A stretch of 64,000 nt of DNA from Sistotremastrum niveocremeum HHB9708 (GCA_001630475.1 KV419443.1:17514-81513), one strand, 5' to 3'. Counted from the stretch's first letter, positions 1-11,676 are shown. Numbers and translations are program-made. The notes: generated from the sequence alone by a model not told the origin.

Positions 1-822
1 GAGAGCGTGTTTGGTAAGTCAATCTCTTTCTGTCAACACTATTTGCTCGGCCTTACAATATTCTTTGGCGCATCAGCAACAGTCGTCGTCGTCGCAAGCC
101 ATTAACTATCCACATCCACACTGTCTTTCGCCCCACCAGTCTTTCCCCCCCCCCAACCCTCCCAATACATATCTCGTCAACCTCTACTGAATCCCTATCC
201 ATTCGAACCCAGTCATAAATACTCCACAACTTGTCACCCTCATATTCGGCTGGTGGTCTACTAAGGTCGAAAGTCATTGCATATATTCAGTTCGTCGATC
301 TGTGAGTATTCTGAATCGATTACAGACATAGGAATCAAACTGACGGTGACTGCACGCGCGCAGCAATTACCAACGTAGTCGAACATATCAACACCCTCTT
401 CACATTCGCCTCGCCAACGTCGGCTTTGTCACATCAAAACTGAAGTTGAAGTCTTGGGTGACGACAACTTGGGCGAGTTGGATGAGATCACGGCAGGTAT
501 AAAGTGCGTATTTACATACATGTACCGTTGCAGACCACTTACTGACGACCTTGCCGTTCAGCCCCTACTCTGTTCTCATCGTCACCGCCCGTTCACTCCG
601 TTCCCGTCCACACTGCATTATGCATGTCTCTGCTACTCGCGTCTTCGTCTCCACTCACCGTCCCCTTCTTTCATCGCTCATTCATTCCTATTCGCACGCC
701 TTTACCATTGTCAGCACCCTTGAGACCCCCCGAGTTTGCACCGGGATAATGGGATAGTAAATTAAAAGCTAATGTGTAGGTCTGTAGTCGTAGTGTAACA
801 GTAGTCAGTATAGTTTACTACA
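1..822. other. No supported gene
   Basis: I see no convincing coding sequence here. A short minus-strand open frame at 53-277 starts plausibly, but it has no recognisable domain and may only be the 5' end of a gene that runs out of the window. The rest is pyrimidine-rich on the plus strand and without long frames. Confidence 0.4.
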
Positions 823-1031
823 TAGTGAATACAACCGGTCTACTAGTTGGCAACCGGTCGTCAAAAGACTGGTCACAACTGGTCAGACCGGACCCGGAAA
901 ACCGGTCTAAGGTCCGGACTGGACTGCCGGTTGCCAGTTGCGAAAAAACGGGCAACCGGCAACCGGTTTCGGTCGCCAGCCGCGCCTGCGGCGGGCTTAG
1001 GGTCCAGTCTAGACTGGACTTTGAAACTCTA
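823..1031. mobile_element. Degraded hAT-like MITE fragment
   Basis: This 209-bp stretch is full of the same CAACCGG/GGTTGCC words that fill the three 506-509 bp hAT MITEs in this window. Its right end (reverse complement TAGAGTTTCAAAGTCCAGTC) closely matches their terminal repeat. The left end, starting TAGTG at 823, matches poorly, and the flanking 8-mers (815-822 and 1032-1039) do not match, so the left side is probably deleted or rearranged. It sits at the 3' end of the OrsD-like gene and supplies that gene's stop codon. Confidence 0.55.
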
Positions 1032-4000
1032 ATCATAACCAGACTCTCGAAGGATGATTCCCTTCAGGATGTGGCGGATCTGATTGAAACTAAGAGGGAC
1101 ATGGAAGTATGCATCCGAGAACTTTCGCATGAGGAATCGGATGCGAGCGGCGGGGATGATATCGCCTTCGGCCACGAAGAGATGACTGGCGTAGTTTTCT
1201 TGTTGCTGGGCGGTCATACCGGCGTAAGGTGCGAGGGCTTGTTCGGCAGGACGAACGAGGATGAGAAACATTGTGATGATGATGGAGAGTCGTTTGGGTA
1301 GGGGCTTAAGGACCATCTTATCGACGGAGGTGTTCTCGCTGCTTTTGCTGTAGGTGCAGAGGAGACAGAGGTGATCTTGGCAGCAATGAACTTTACGATC
1401 ACCATCATGGAGCTGAGTACTCGTGGTCGTTGCGAGTTCGGGAGCTCGAGATGGGCCGCCAGCAGTCATATGAGCAACGATGACTGTTCTCTGCGAGAGG
1501 TGGTCAGTTCGATTGTCTCTGGGATTAGATAGAAAGCACGTACTTCCCACCAGAGCGCGATCTGACGGTTCCAGTGTGCGATAGCTGCCGGATTGAGCTT
1601 TCCATCAACCCAGAAGTTGTTTCCGTTGCAATCCACCTTCTGATCGACGAGATCGCAGAGGAAACGGTAGCGAAATTCCTCGAAGGGGTTGCGTTTATCC
1701 CAGATGAATGTATAACCGGGCGTGGTAGATCGATGATTGTCGTGGGCTCTGACACCAGCGTCTCGGGAATCGTAGTAGCGAGCCAGCAGGGCTTTGAGCT
1801 CGGGATAGGGAAGCCCGCGGAGGATAGTGTTGAAGAACTCGGTTTCGACATCGTCGAGACCGGAGTTGGTGCCGGAACAGAGATCTTGGAGGGGGAGGAA
1901 GTCGCCGCGGCAACTGACGGCTTTACCGTCTTCGCTGAACACAAGAGAGGGTTTGGATGGGGAACCGTCGATGATATATTTAATAGTGTGGATGTTGCGA
2001 CGGTTGCGACCAAAGGTGGTCGGCTCATGTTCAACGATGAGGTCCGCAATTGCGACGCAAGCTCTGAAGGAAGAGATGTGAGGAAGGGACTCAAAAGCGG
2101 TGGAAAGCGAACATACGCGTCTTCAGAAAGTCCTGGAAGTCTTTGAAAGATATGAGTAGCGACAATGGCACGAATACACCACTGCAAGCGAGTAAAGGTT
2201 GGAGAAATGGCTCGAATATCCCGAAGTTGCCCCTCGGCGTTGACGTTGGTCGCAATGTTGGCACAGAGCAGGGGACAACGAAAGTCGTCGTCGGCTACAC
2301 GACCAGAGAATCGTTGTACGAGAGAAAAGAAGACCGGTTGAATCAGTGGGAGGATTTGGTTCCCGGGGGCTTTGTCGCGGACAGCTTGATAGAGTGCGCA
2401 AATGTGGGGGGCCTGATCGTCGGTGAACGTGAATCACGTGATTGGGAAACCGACTAAAGGTCGGTGGAAGGAGCGGAGGAGCGTAGCGAGGATTTGAACA
2501 CCATAACGAGCGTAGGTTGAGAAGGTAACGGACTCCTGTGGTTCTGAATAGCTGGCATGATTATGGTTGAATCTGAAGAACACAGTCAGATCAGATCTAG
2601 CTGGTAAGGGGAGAGACGTACTCTTTGGGGTAAGGGTTTTTGAGCTGAGCGCGGGTGTCAGGGGTCAAACCGGCGGTGCCAGCAATGGCTTTCTTAAAAT
2701 AACGAAGTACGGGTTTTCTGATACGCAGTAACCAAGCGTCCTCGGGGACGTGGTTAGAAGGATAGGATCCTAGGGCGTGAACACGTATGCGATCGGCGGA
2801 GCGGAGGGCTTGATGCCATCTGGATTTACGGGGCCATATATCGACATGTTTATTAGTAGGAGGTAGTCGTTCGTAGTGAGCTTCTCGGTCGTTTTGTTGG
2901 GCGATCGCTTTCTCCAGAAAGACTCGCGCTTCGGTAGGGCTTTCGAACTGAGGGAGTGAGATGTCGACTTGGAAGTAGGCGGTTTGGGTGGCGGTGTTCA
3001 GACGCTGGGCGTGGATGGATTGTAAAGGGGGAAGTCGAGGTTGGTCGGGATGATGATCCTTTTGATGATCTTTGACGGTGGAGGAGTTTTTGGCCGCGTA
3101 TGAGCAGGAGTTGCACCCGAAACAACCAAGAACTGGAGGTTGAAGGTAGGGGACGGGCGCAGAAACCGCCAGTCGGTTTGCCTGAGGGGGCGAAACGAGT
3201 TTGAAATTGGCGACAACGGCGTCAGTCATCTTCTGGGGCAAGACAGGAACACCGTGAGTCCGAGCGTGAGCGATCAGTGTCTTTGGGGAGATGGCTTCTC
3301 GGCAATTGGTACAGATGGCGACGCCGAATCCGACATGGATCACGTATCCCATAATGAAGAGATGGTGATCGGATCGAATGAATGACGTGGTAGAGGGAGG
3401 AGTTGTAGAAGTCGAGATCGCTCCTTGGTGAACCTCCGCAATACGCATGGCTTGCTCGGCTCTCGCTTGAGATCGCTTCTGCGCTGGGAAGAGGGCAGAA
3501 TCAGAATCCTCGTCTCCGTCATCTGCTTCGGAATCGGCGTCCTGATCGTCGAGATCGCTAACTGAGCTGAGACTGAGAGAGTCCTCCTCCTCGGAGTCGT
3601 AATCCTCGACGGAGGCTTGGTTCGGGGGAGGTGTCTTTTCGGTTGGAGGACTCATTGTGGGGATAATGTCTTCGTCAGGGAGTTCGCCGAAGGGAAATGT
3701 TTCAGTGATGGACGATTCGTGTGATGGATCAACAGGCGGTTGGGAGACGGAATTCTCGGCATCGACGTCAATGACCAAGGCCTGTGTCTGGACGGGTGGC
3801 TGATCCTCGAGGAAAAGGGAACAATCGAGTTGGGCGGCAGACGATGCGAGGAAACCGGCATGGAGTTCTTTATGACGACGATTCCAGTGATTCTGCATAT
3901 TCACTGGAATGGAAGTCGCAAAAGGTTCCTGGGGGGTACCATCTGAACATGGCGTCACGGGGCAGGCAAAGGTGCCGGTGAGCTGACGATAGAGCTTATA

Positions 4001-4214
4001 CTTGGCTCCTAAGTGAAAGTGACAGATGAGGATGGGTACAAACTGGAGGAGAAGAGAACTGACCGTTGAACGACAATTGGACAGCCGGCTGATGAAGCAC
4101 TTTGACGTGCTTACGACGTGCTTCGGGAGTATGAAATACCAAAGGACACTGAGTGCAATGGTTGTCATCCGGGTGGGCGAGCGAATGTTTCTGAGCGTCG
4201 TCGAGCGAGTTCAT
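1029..4214 (-). pseudogene. OrsD/telomere-linked-helicase-type zinc-finger protein, truncated
   Basis: A multi-exon gene can be built with exons 4214-4064, 4008-2622, 2572-2117, 2063-1544 and 1490-1029; the phases agree at the four introns of 49-55 bp. It begins with a C2H2 finger (CTQCPLVF... with HVKVLH), followed by further Cys/His pairs (CTNCREA...HARTH; CFGCNSCSY...HQKDHH), as in the fungal OrsD (DUF3505) family. The last exon (KPLPKRLS, LILVRPAEQAL, VPLSFNQIRHI) resembles the region just before the RecQ-type helicase in subtelomeric fungal proteins. No helicase domain follows: the frame ends in the terminal repeat of the hAT-like element at 1031. An in-frame TGA also lies at 2434-2436, so the copy is very likely dead. 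The family call is from memory of motifs; the truncation and the stop are seen directly. Confidence 0.65.
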
Positions 4215-4559
4215 GACGACGACGCAGCCTGGAATGGGACAGGGCTGCGGGAACAGCCTGAAGGGAGTGAGTTGGGGCCATTTGCTGTGGTTCTGAGCAC
4301 ATACATTTGAAATGTTGACTTGAGCTTTGACGATGTTGAAAAACGAGACCGTACGGACTGCAGGAGTGCGTTAGCAAACAGTAAGGGGGACAGAAAAGCG
4401 AGTGAGACGTACGGAGTGCGACAGCGGGGGGTGTCGGACAAACGGCAGAGGGATTGAAGGACGAAAAAAAGCTTATGACAGGGCAAGAAAATCGTGGCTG
4501 GGAAGAATTGTGAGCATGCGATCTCGGCCAAGGAAAAAGGGTGATGCGAACCAGGGAAC

Positions 4560-5065
4560 TAGAGTTCCAAAGTCCAGTCACGACTGGACTTTTTCCAAAA
4601 TTCCTCGTGACTGGCAACTGCGACCGGTTGCCAAATTCCAAAATGTCCATGACTGGCAACTGCAACTGCAGTTGCGGTCCGGCAACCAGTCATCAAATGA
4701 CCAGTCACGACCAGTTGCCTGCCTTATAAATGTAATATTTTAATGATTAATATATTGTTTTACCCTCTTATATATAGTCTAATGGTGTCTATTGATCATA
4801 TATATACTGTATATACATCATATACCATGAATACATGCTCATACATGGGGAAAATACTACTACATGACCCTCTGAACACCCTGGTTGGGGACCCTTAAGG
4901 GTCTTCCCTGAGCATCGGTCGCGACCGTGGTCACGACTGGTCATGACTGCAGTTGCCGGTTGCCTGATTTTCAGAAACTGAGGCAACCGGCAACTGCAGT
5001 CCAGTCGCGACTTCGGTCCGGTTGCCCAATACGACCAGTCACGTGGACTGGACCTTGGAACTCTA
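4560..5065. mobile_element. hAT-type MITE, copy A (506 bp)
   Basis: The ends are inverted repeats beginning TAGAGTTCCAAAGTCCAGTC on the left and TAGAGTTCCAAGGTCCAGTC on the right. They are flanked by a perfect 8-bp target-site duplication CAGGGAAC (4552-4559 and 5066-5073). An 8-bp duplication and a TAGNG start are the signature of the hAT superfamily. The interior has no transposase and is made of repeated GTTGCCGGTTGCC-like words near both ends with an AT-rich centre. It lies upstream of the OrsD-like pseudogene. It is more diverged from copies B and C than they are from each other. Confidence 0.9.
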
Positions 5066-5073
5066 CAGGGAAC

Positions 5074-6796
5074 AAGTGACATTCCACGGGATCTCGATCG
5101 ATATATTATGTTGGTGTTCTGGATGTGGAGGGGCTGGGGTGTTCATATATCATAGGTCTGGACGGGCCGGTGTCGGCGTGGAACGAAAAACTGCTGGGGA
5201 AAATCATATTCAAGAGCTAGTGGCGGCGAAATGAATGAGAATTGAAGTTTACCTCTGACGCTAGAGCGTGAGCAGCAATATATCGCGAGAACAGTTGTTT
5301 TCAGGGAAAAAAAACTGGATGTCTTGGGGGCTAGTAGGACCTGTGCTGCTCCGGGAGCTGCACACAAGTAATCGTAATTTACGACTGGGCGATGACGAAG
5401 TAAATTGCCGCAGGGGCGGAATTTTGGCCGGCCGAATGTGAGAGGTTTCGGGGTTGCGAATGAAGGTGACGATACGTGTCCCATAAATTGGGCACCGCGT
5501 GGTTGACGGTGAATAAATTAGGGGTGAAATTAAAGGATCGAAGTATGAGATGTCATGGCTAAATCGTTGGATCTACTAAATCGGTGCGACGAGAGACGAG
5601 GTTTGGGCTAGAGGATAGGGAATTAATTAGGGCCGGAGAACGCACGAGGAGTGAGGGATCTTACCACAATATCTTTGATTGACAGATCATTTAGCTCTTC
5701 GTGGATGGGTGAAGACTGAATCGGCAATTGGAAGTTGGGCGGTAAGTGTAGATCCGTTCGGGAAAGCTCGGGACGTCGGCACGGCTAAACGTCAAGAAAG
5801 AAGGAGATAATGGCTATTGAGTCGAGTGTGACAGAACTTTAAAAATGAACCACTCACACGAGGGGGATTCTATCGTTGGGGTGCCTGTTTCAGAGCATAG
5901 TCTTGGAGCGAGAGAAGCCCAGAATTTCGGCGAAGAAACGCTGACGCGAGTGATCGAAGTAGGGATGGGGATGAATGGCGTATTGTCAGTGTATGAGAAT
6001 ACGTTGGGTTGATAGATCGAATGGAGAGAGATTGAGGAGGAAGATTTCGGACGAATGCAAAGGGTGGTAGGGATTGAGGACCGAACTCTGGCTGAGCCAG
6101 CGTTCGAGTCGGTTGTGGCCACTCCAGCGATGGCGAAGGAGAACCGAACATTCGATGAAGAAAATGATGATCCGAGATCGCAAGATGGATATCAAGATAG
6201 ATCAGGGAATATAGGTGCAGGATGAAGGATAACCCTGGGCAGGCGGCAATTCATGGGCGATCGGTGGGGGCGATCAAAGGGGGGATTAGGAAATTGGTGG
6301 AAGAGAAGATGGAAAATAAAATCGAATGGAAAGATGGACGATCGAGAATGAGAGGGGTGGTGGGGGATAATTTCGGAAAAAAGGACCTGAACCGCGCGAC
6401 CCGGAGCAACCCAGGCGGCGATGATCCAAGCCCTCGAGGAAGATTGAAGAAAAAAGACAGAAAAAAAGAACGAAGTGTGATGAATAAGGGAAAGCGAGTG
6501 GAACGAAAGGGACGATGTGATAGCAGAGGGAGACGATGAGAGAGAGGACGTGCGGATGTTTACCTCTATTTGGTTGTCTGGGGTCGTCGGGTGAATGTCG
6601 GGGATGGCCGAACGGAGATCTCGGCCGAGAATGCGTTCGGTCTTGGCCAGGCAAGGAGATGCAGGCTTGGCTACGATTGCTGTCGACGCAGACGTTGGCG
6701 CAGACAGGGGGGTTCGGTGATGAGTGTGCGGGTTGAGGAGATGAAGTGATCATGCCAAAGATGTGCTGGGAAATTTCTGAAAGAGATTGTTCTATT
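5074..6796. other. No supported gene
   Basis: Several open frames of 70-150 codons exist on both strands, but none shows a known domain or a consistent splice structure. 6222-6540 is strongly purine-rich on the plus strand. The short GCTGCTCC palindrome motif described elsewhere occurs at 5345-5361. Confidence 0.4.
5345..5361. repeat. Dispersed GCTGCTCC palindrome, copy 1
   Basis: The sequence GCTGCTCCGGGAGCTGC is one of five near-identical short palindromes in the window. The arms are CTGCTCC and GGAGCAG around one central base; this copy has one changed arm base (GGAGCTG). Confidence 0.6.
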
Positions 6797-6798
6797 AC

Positions 6799-7281
6799 TG
6801 TACCCAGACGACCGTAAGGTACGGGCGTTACAGCCTAAGGTTTTTTCAAACGCAACGTACAGGCCCCGCTGTAGCTCCAGAATATGTTATAAATCGTGCA
6901 TCTATGTTTGCGATATCATTGAGAGGACTTGCGAAGTACTGTACGCATACGACCGTAACGTACGGGCGTTACAATGTAACATTTTTTCAAATGCTACGTA
7001 CAGGCTCCGCTATATAGCTCCAGAATATGTTATAAATCGTCCATTTATGTTCCCGAGATCATTGAGAGGAGTTGCGAAGTATGGTCCCGCTGCAATGTAC
7101 GAAAGTAGCCAGATTATAATGATCTCCGTGGGCGCTCGGTGGGCGCTTAGCGTGTGAAATACGTTGAGGTCGTATGGGTACAGTATGTTGCCACTGGAAT
7201 GTACGAAAGTAGCCAGACTATAATGTTCTCCGTCGGCGCTTATCATGTGAAGTACGCTGAGGTGACGTCGTATGGGTACAG
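6799..7281. mobile_element. TA-flanked MITE (Tc1/mariner-like), copy 1
   Basis: The left end CTGTACCCAGACGAC and the right end (reverse complement CTGTACCCATACGAC) form a terminal inverted repeat, and each end is bordered by TA (6797-6798, 7282-7283). This fits Tc1/mariner-type target duplication. Internally a ~140-bp unit is repeated (starts at 6799 and 6939) and a ~104-bp unit is repeated on the right (about 7094 and 7198), so the element carries nested copies of its own ends. No transposase frame is present. Confidence 0.55.
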
Positions 7282-7499
7282 TATTTGGTTACACTAAGGA
7301 TACGGTGCGACATGATGACTCATTGATGAGAACGCATGAGCGAGGGACATTAGGAGGAAGGGAGAACCCAATGTTTGATGTTGGAAACAGGCCTGGGTAT
7401 GATTGATGGGTGTGGAAGAGTTCTCCGTATTTTTTTGGATATTAGGTCATTTTTTTATTAAGACCTCCTCGGGGCTGACGACCTATGGACCTTACAATA

Positions 7500-7956
7500 C
7501 TGTACGCATACGACCATAACATAAGGCCGTTATGCGTTACGTTGCCTAGGAACCACCAAATTGACACGTGAGGGCCGTGTTACGTGTTACGTGACGCAGT
7601 GTAACATACCCATCGGGCCAACTTTAGGCATTTTATTCAATTATTTGTACAGTATTAATATACATATTCTATCTATCCACGATGCCCCTGGGTGCTGCAT
7701 CAGGAAACTTTAGGAGTCCTTTTTCAACTTTGGAGTACTTTGGAGTACTTTCAAGTCCTCTAAAGTTGAAAAAGGACTGCTAAAATTTCCTGAAGTGAAA
7801 CCGGAATTTTTGGGCCTTTTAGGGCGGCCAGACCTGTGTTCCGATAATCCAAAATCGTAACATACAAGGGCCTCGTTACGCGATACGTAACGCGGTTTTT
7901 GGATACGGGCGGTGTGATTTCGGCCATAACGAGATGTTTCGGTTGTATCAGTACAG
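7500..7956. mobile_element. TA-flanked MITE, copy 2
   Basis: The left end CTGTACGCATACGACC and the right end (reverse complement CTGTACTGATACAACC) match at 13 of 16 bases, and both are bordered by TA (7498-7499, 7957-7958). Same family as the element at 6799-7281 but more diverged. It carries a foldback palindrome at 7699-7792 in its interior. Confidence 0.5.
7699..7792. repeat. Foldback palindrome, copy 1
   Basis: The arms read TCAGGAAACTTTAGGAGTCC and TTTTTCAACTTT on the left, and the near-complement on the right, with four mismatches over 32 positions. The central ~30 bp spacer is the exact reverse complement of the spacer in copy 2 at 8987-9090, so the two are one family in opposite orientation. 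Confidence 0.8.
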
Positions 7957-8669
7957 TATGGAGGAATGTGAAACCCAAATGTCCAAGGTAATATATATAA
8001 AATAATCATTTTTGCTTGCATGAGCAGGGGAATCATGATCGCACCAAGCCACATTGTCCGGGATGATCAAAGAGGCAGAGTCACTGAAGAGTTAGGCATT
8101 CCGTGACATGCCCGGGAGATATTATTGTTAGCTGTGCTGTTAGATAAAAAATCATATTCAGTCATTGCGGAAGCTTGTGAGGTCATATAAAGGCACTGTG
8201 GATGCGGAAGATCCACCAATACCCATTTGTCGATGTGAAAAGCGTGATAGGCGTTGAAGAAAAACCCGACCAGTTTTTTTTGTTAAGGCCTTGGCGGAGG
8301 TATACATACTACCTCCTGAGATCTCAGGATTTACCAGGAAAGGACTCTTGTGCATGTGAGTCGAGCGTGCAATACAACCCAAGGCAAACAGGGCATGGAT
8401 GGCACTGAGCTGTATTGAGACTGCGGCAAAACAGGTCCTGTACGGTTGTCATCGGGTCTGTAGTAGACTTGGCCCAATTTGTTTTTCCAGGCCCAATATT
8501 CAACTTTGATTCCAAGGCGGTGATCCCCAAGGCCAATCTTTAGGGTCAGATTCTGCGGATCTATAGTGAGATCTTGTTGAAGAGGAATGATATATTACGA
8601 GTGGAGATCCAAGACCCATAAATATGCGCAGGTGCTGCCATACTGGGAAAGGTCCTTTGTCCTAGGCTA

Positions 8670-9129
8670 CTACTGTAGTAAATGGACCATTGCGGCGGTG
8701 GTAGGGACAGGGGACAGCGAAAACACTCTGCGGCGACGCGGCAACAGGGTCCGGGACAAGGGACAAAATCTGAAAAAATGCTTTAAAATACAATAAATCG
8801 TTGTAATCTGGTTCCTGTTGGGGTGTGAGTGTTTCGGGGAAGCTCAAACAATGCTTTCGCACAATTGGGAACATTTCCAGAATATTTTTGGAATATTTTG
8901 ATTAATTTCTCATTTATTTACGACTCAGGGGACAAGGGACATTTTGAATGTTTAGCGGCACGGCGGACCCTGGGGACAGGGGACACGCCCATCAGGAAAA
9001 ATAAGGAGTCCTTTTTCAACTTTAGAGGACTTGAAAGTACTCCAAAGTACTCCAAAGTTGAAAAAGGACTCCTTATTTTTCCTGATGGGCCGCTATGGTC
9101 TATTTACTATGGTCTATTTACTACGGTAG
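8670..9129. mobile_element. Short TIR element carrying a foldback
   Basis: The ends CTACTGTAGTAAATGGACCAT (left, 21 bp) and the reverse complement of the right end agree at 19 of 21 bases. I found no clear target-site duplication, so the superfamily is open. The words 'GGACAGGGGACA' recur inside. The perfect foldback at 8987-9090 lies near its right end. No coding frame is credible. Confidence 0.5.
8987..9090. repeat. Foldback palindrome, copy 2 (perfect 37-bp arms)
   Basis: Left arm 8987-9023 and right arm 9054-9090 are perfect inverted complements over 37 bp, starting GCCCATCAGGAAAAATAAGG. The spacer contains two tandem AAAGTACTCC words. As single-stranded DNA or RNA it would form a very stable hairpin. 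Shares its spacer with copy 1 and the tandem GGAGTACT idea with copy 3. Confidence 0.9.
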
Positions 9130-10591
9130 CTGTTAGCGACGGGGCCCAGTGCCATAGTGGTTGGCCGGTGAGGAAGGCAATGATCAATACTTCAGGAGGG
9201 GCAGGGCGATAACTCTGAGTGTTGTGAGGGCTTGGTTTTGGGGAAAGCAAAGAAGCTGTTCCACGCAATGGTCAGCTTAATTGATGTCAATGGTTTTCTT
9301 GGGGTTTGATGGCCGGAATGGTCGGAATGGTACTTGACAAAGACAAAAAGGCTGTGCGTTAGGGGTCCTCTCTCCGAGTCCAAACATGAATGGTTGCAAG
9401 CGTGTCGACTGTGCACCACTGATGATCTTGAACTGGAAGTGAAAGGATCTGAGGCATGGCATGTACACATGTGATACAAAGGTAGACTGAGCAAGCTTGG
9501 AGCGGTGTGCGGGTGGTCTCGGTGGGTGATAGTGAAGGAAACAAGATCACTACTGTGTCTCGTCACGCATGTGCAGGATCAAAGGGGGGGTATATAGCCG
9601 GATGTATTGGGGGCAAATCAGGAGATAGAAGAATGGTTTGTAGACTACGTGTACGTATATTGAAAATGGATATGATGTAGAATATGGACATGAAACAAAG
9701 AAGGTCTAAAAACAGGAGTAGAATCACATGTCCGTGAATACCGGTGAAAAAAAGAAAGAAATAGGGGAAGGCTGAACAGAATTCCATACAATGGGTTACA
9801 TGGCAAAGACAGATAACATTTCTGAGTATGAGACATTGTGAGAAGCTGTGTCGTATGCAACATTATCTGAAATTTCAAGATTTCACATTGCTTTTCATTC
9901 ACCACTCGAATTGAGAATAGGGTCCTATAAGACTGGTGGGACGTTCGACATGTTGGAGGTGCATGCTCATTCCTGATGCAAGCCGTTTCCCGCTAGTCAG
10001 GCTTCACTTCAAGATAGGCCATTGAACATGAGAGTCAACCCAACAGTGAGCGGAAATCTTATTGTTTCTGAAAATTGAAATTAAATCGAGTTTTATTTGG
10101 ATGCCGAGGCTATTTTGGAATGATAACGATGACACGGCATCATTTGCGTGGATTGCATCTGAGTGTTTGAACAAGGCTTGTACCTTGTTGAATCTAATTG
10201 AATTGAGGTGTGACATTGTTGCAGAAAGGATGTGATTTGTTCAAGTGAGCTCTATTACCCAGCTGGATCCGTCTTTTGTCGATGCAAGTAGGAGATGGCG
10301 AGAGATTGTTGGAGGAGGGCTGACGAAGACAGGCATAGGTGGCAGGGGTATTGGTCGGAAAGGGTGGTTGTGGAGGTGATACCTGACCCTGAGGTGTGCT
10401 GCTCCCGGAGCAGCAGGATTCATGGTATATGGAGTGAGAGACCAGCGGCATGGCGGAGGAACAATGGATGGGTAGGGGCCCGGGGTTGGGGGAGAATAGA
10501 CCTGAGAGCATGAAATCGGTTGAATTGGACGTGGGGCAGACACTCAGTCAATTGAACTTTTGAGGAATCAGCCAAGCTTACAGGGCCGTTG
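9130..10591. other. No supported gene
   Basis: Open frames of 60-125 codons occur on the minus strand (9192-9905, 10194-10543), but I recognise no domain and cannot join them by convincing splice sites. One dispersed GCTGCTCC palindrome lies at 10398-10414. Confidence 0.4.
10398..10414. repeat. Dispersed GCTGCTCC palindrome, copy 2
   Basis: GCTGCTCCCGGAGCAGC with central base C instead of G. The flanks (CCTGAGGTGT before and AGGATTCA after) are shared with the copy at 11660-11676, so about 35 bp is repeated there, not only the palindrome. Confidence 0.65.
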
Positions 10592-10691
10592 ACTTCAGAA
10601 AAAATTAGACCTCCTATTTTGACTCCTGAGCGCTCTGGAGTACTCTGGAGTACTCAAGAGTGGAAATAGGAGGTCTAATTTTTTCTGAAGT
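10592..10691. repeat. Foldback palindrome, copy 3 (perfect 28-bp arms)
   Basis: Arms beginning ACTTCAGAAAAAATTAGACC are perfectly complementary over 28 bp (10592-10619 with 10664-10691). The spacer again has two tandem GGAGTACT words, but the arm sequence is unrelated to copies 1 and 2. Construction is conserved while arm sequence is not. Confidence 0.85.
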
Positions 10692-11059
10692 AGAGACCAG
10701 CAGAATGGCGGAGTGACAAGTGTTGGGAAAGGTCCAAAGGAACATGGGAAGCAGTTACACCGTTGAAATTTTGAGCGATCAGTAGCGGTTACAGGGCTTA
10801 GAGAGGTATCAGATGACTGATGGAAAGAAATCAGAAGCAAAGAGTAGATGTTGGAAGGGAACCAGGCAGAAATCAAAGGAAATCAAAGGAAATCACAAGC
10901 AATCAGGAAGACATTGGGTGAAATGCAGGAGTAGGAGGTGGTGTGATAGACAAGGCCAGGGCCAAAGTAAATCAGCATGCAGTAAAAAGGAGGGCGGATG
11001 GATAGACGGAGAGAAAAGAGGTTAGTGGTGGGAAATTGGGGGACAATGCAGAGACATCT

Positions 11060-11285
11060 GATCAGGTTGACTTAGCAAGGTGATTGGGACAACGAGACAC
11101 TGAGGCAATGACGTCCCAAACGAGAGACCGAGACTCACCTAACAGCTAAACGAGACAACGAGACTCACCTAACGGCTGAAACGAGACAACGAGGCACCGA
11201 GGCAAGGACGTCCCAAGCGAGGCACGAGGCTCCTAACAGCTAACGCGAGACACCGAGACATACCTAACAGCTAACCGTTGCTGCT
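11060..11285 (+). repeat. Imperfect GAGACAACGAGAC / CTAACAGCTAA repeats
   Basis: Irregular direct repeats of GAGACACCGAG, CTCACCTAACAGC and GACGTCCCAA-like words fill this stretch. There is no open frame of note. It reads as a decayed minisatellite. Confidence 0.6.
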
Positions 11286-11352
11286 CAAACAGGGCCTCAT
11301 ATGGGTAAAGTGAAGTGGGGTGGCAAGGAGTTACAAGTCAGAATGATGTGTG

Positions 11353-11676
11353 CTGCTCCGGGAGCAGTTGAATTGCAGTGCAGAGAAGCAGTCCGTCATG
11401 AGAAACACCTTGTCACACATGCTTGGAGGACAAGGATGTCAAAGTCAGCAGCTCCGGGAGCAGCAGGATGTGTTGTCGGTCGATCTGGAGCAGAGTTCTG
11501 TTTTGGATGGAGTTGATGAAGTATGGGAGGGATCATAAGACGAATGCCAGGATTGGGGACGTTGGACGTGGGAAAAGGCTTGGACAAATCTGAGAGGACC
11601 ACGTCTATGGTCACAGTGTGTCTTTGGCAAACCGTCCTTGCATTGGAGGCCTGAGGTGTGCTGCTCCGGGAGCAGC
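11353..11676. repeat. Dispersed GCTGCTCC palindrome, copies 3-5
   Basis: Three more copies occur at 11353-11367 (CTGCTCCGGGAGCAG), about 11446-11464 (AGCAGCTCCGGGAGCAGC) and 11660-11676 (GCTGCTCCGGGAGCAGC), in 330 bp of otherwise unrelated sequence. See the finding for the full set. Confidence 0.65.

Noticed and set aside
823-1031. Full hAT MITE with target duplication
   Set aside because: The 8-mers on the two sides (TTACTACA, ATCATAAC) do not match and the left terminal repeat is poor.
4165-4665. Start of the OrsD-like gene further upstream
   Set aside because: This frame begins inside MITE copy A; the ATG at 4214 directly leads into the first zinc finger.
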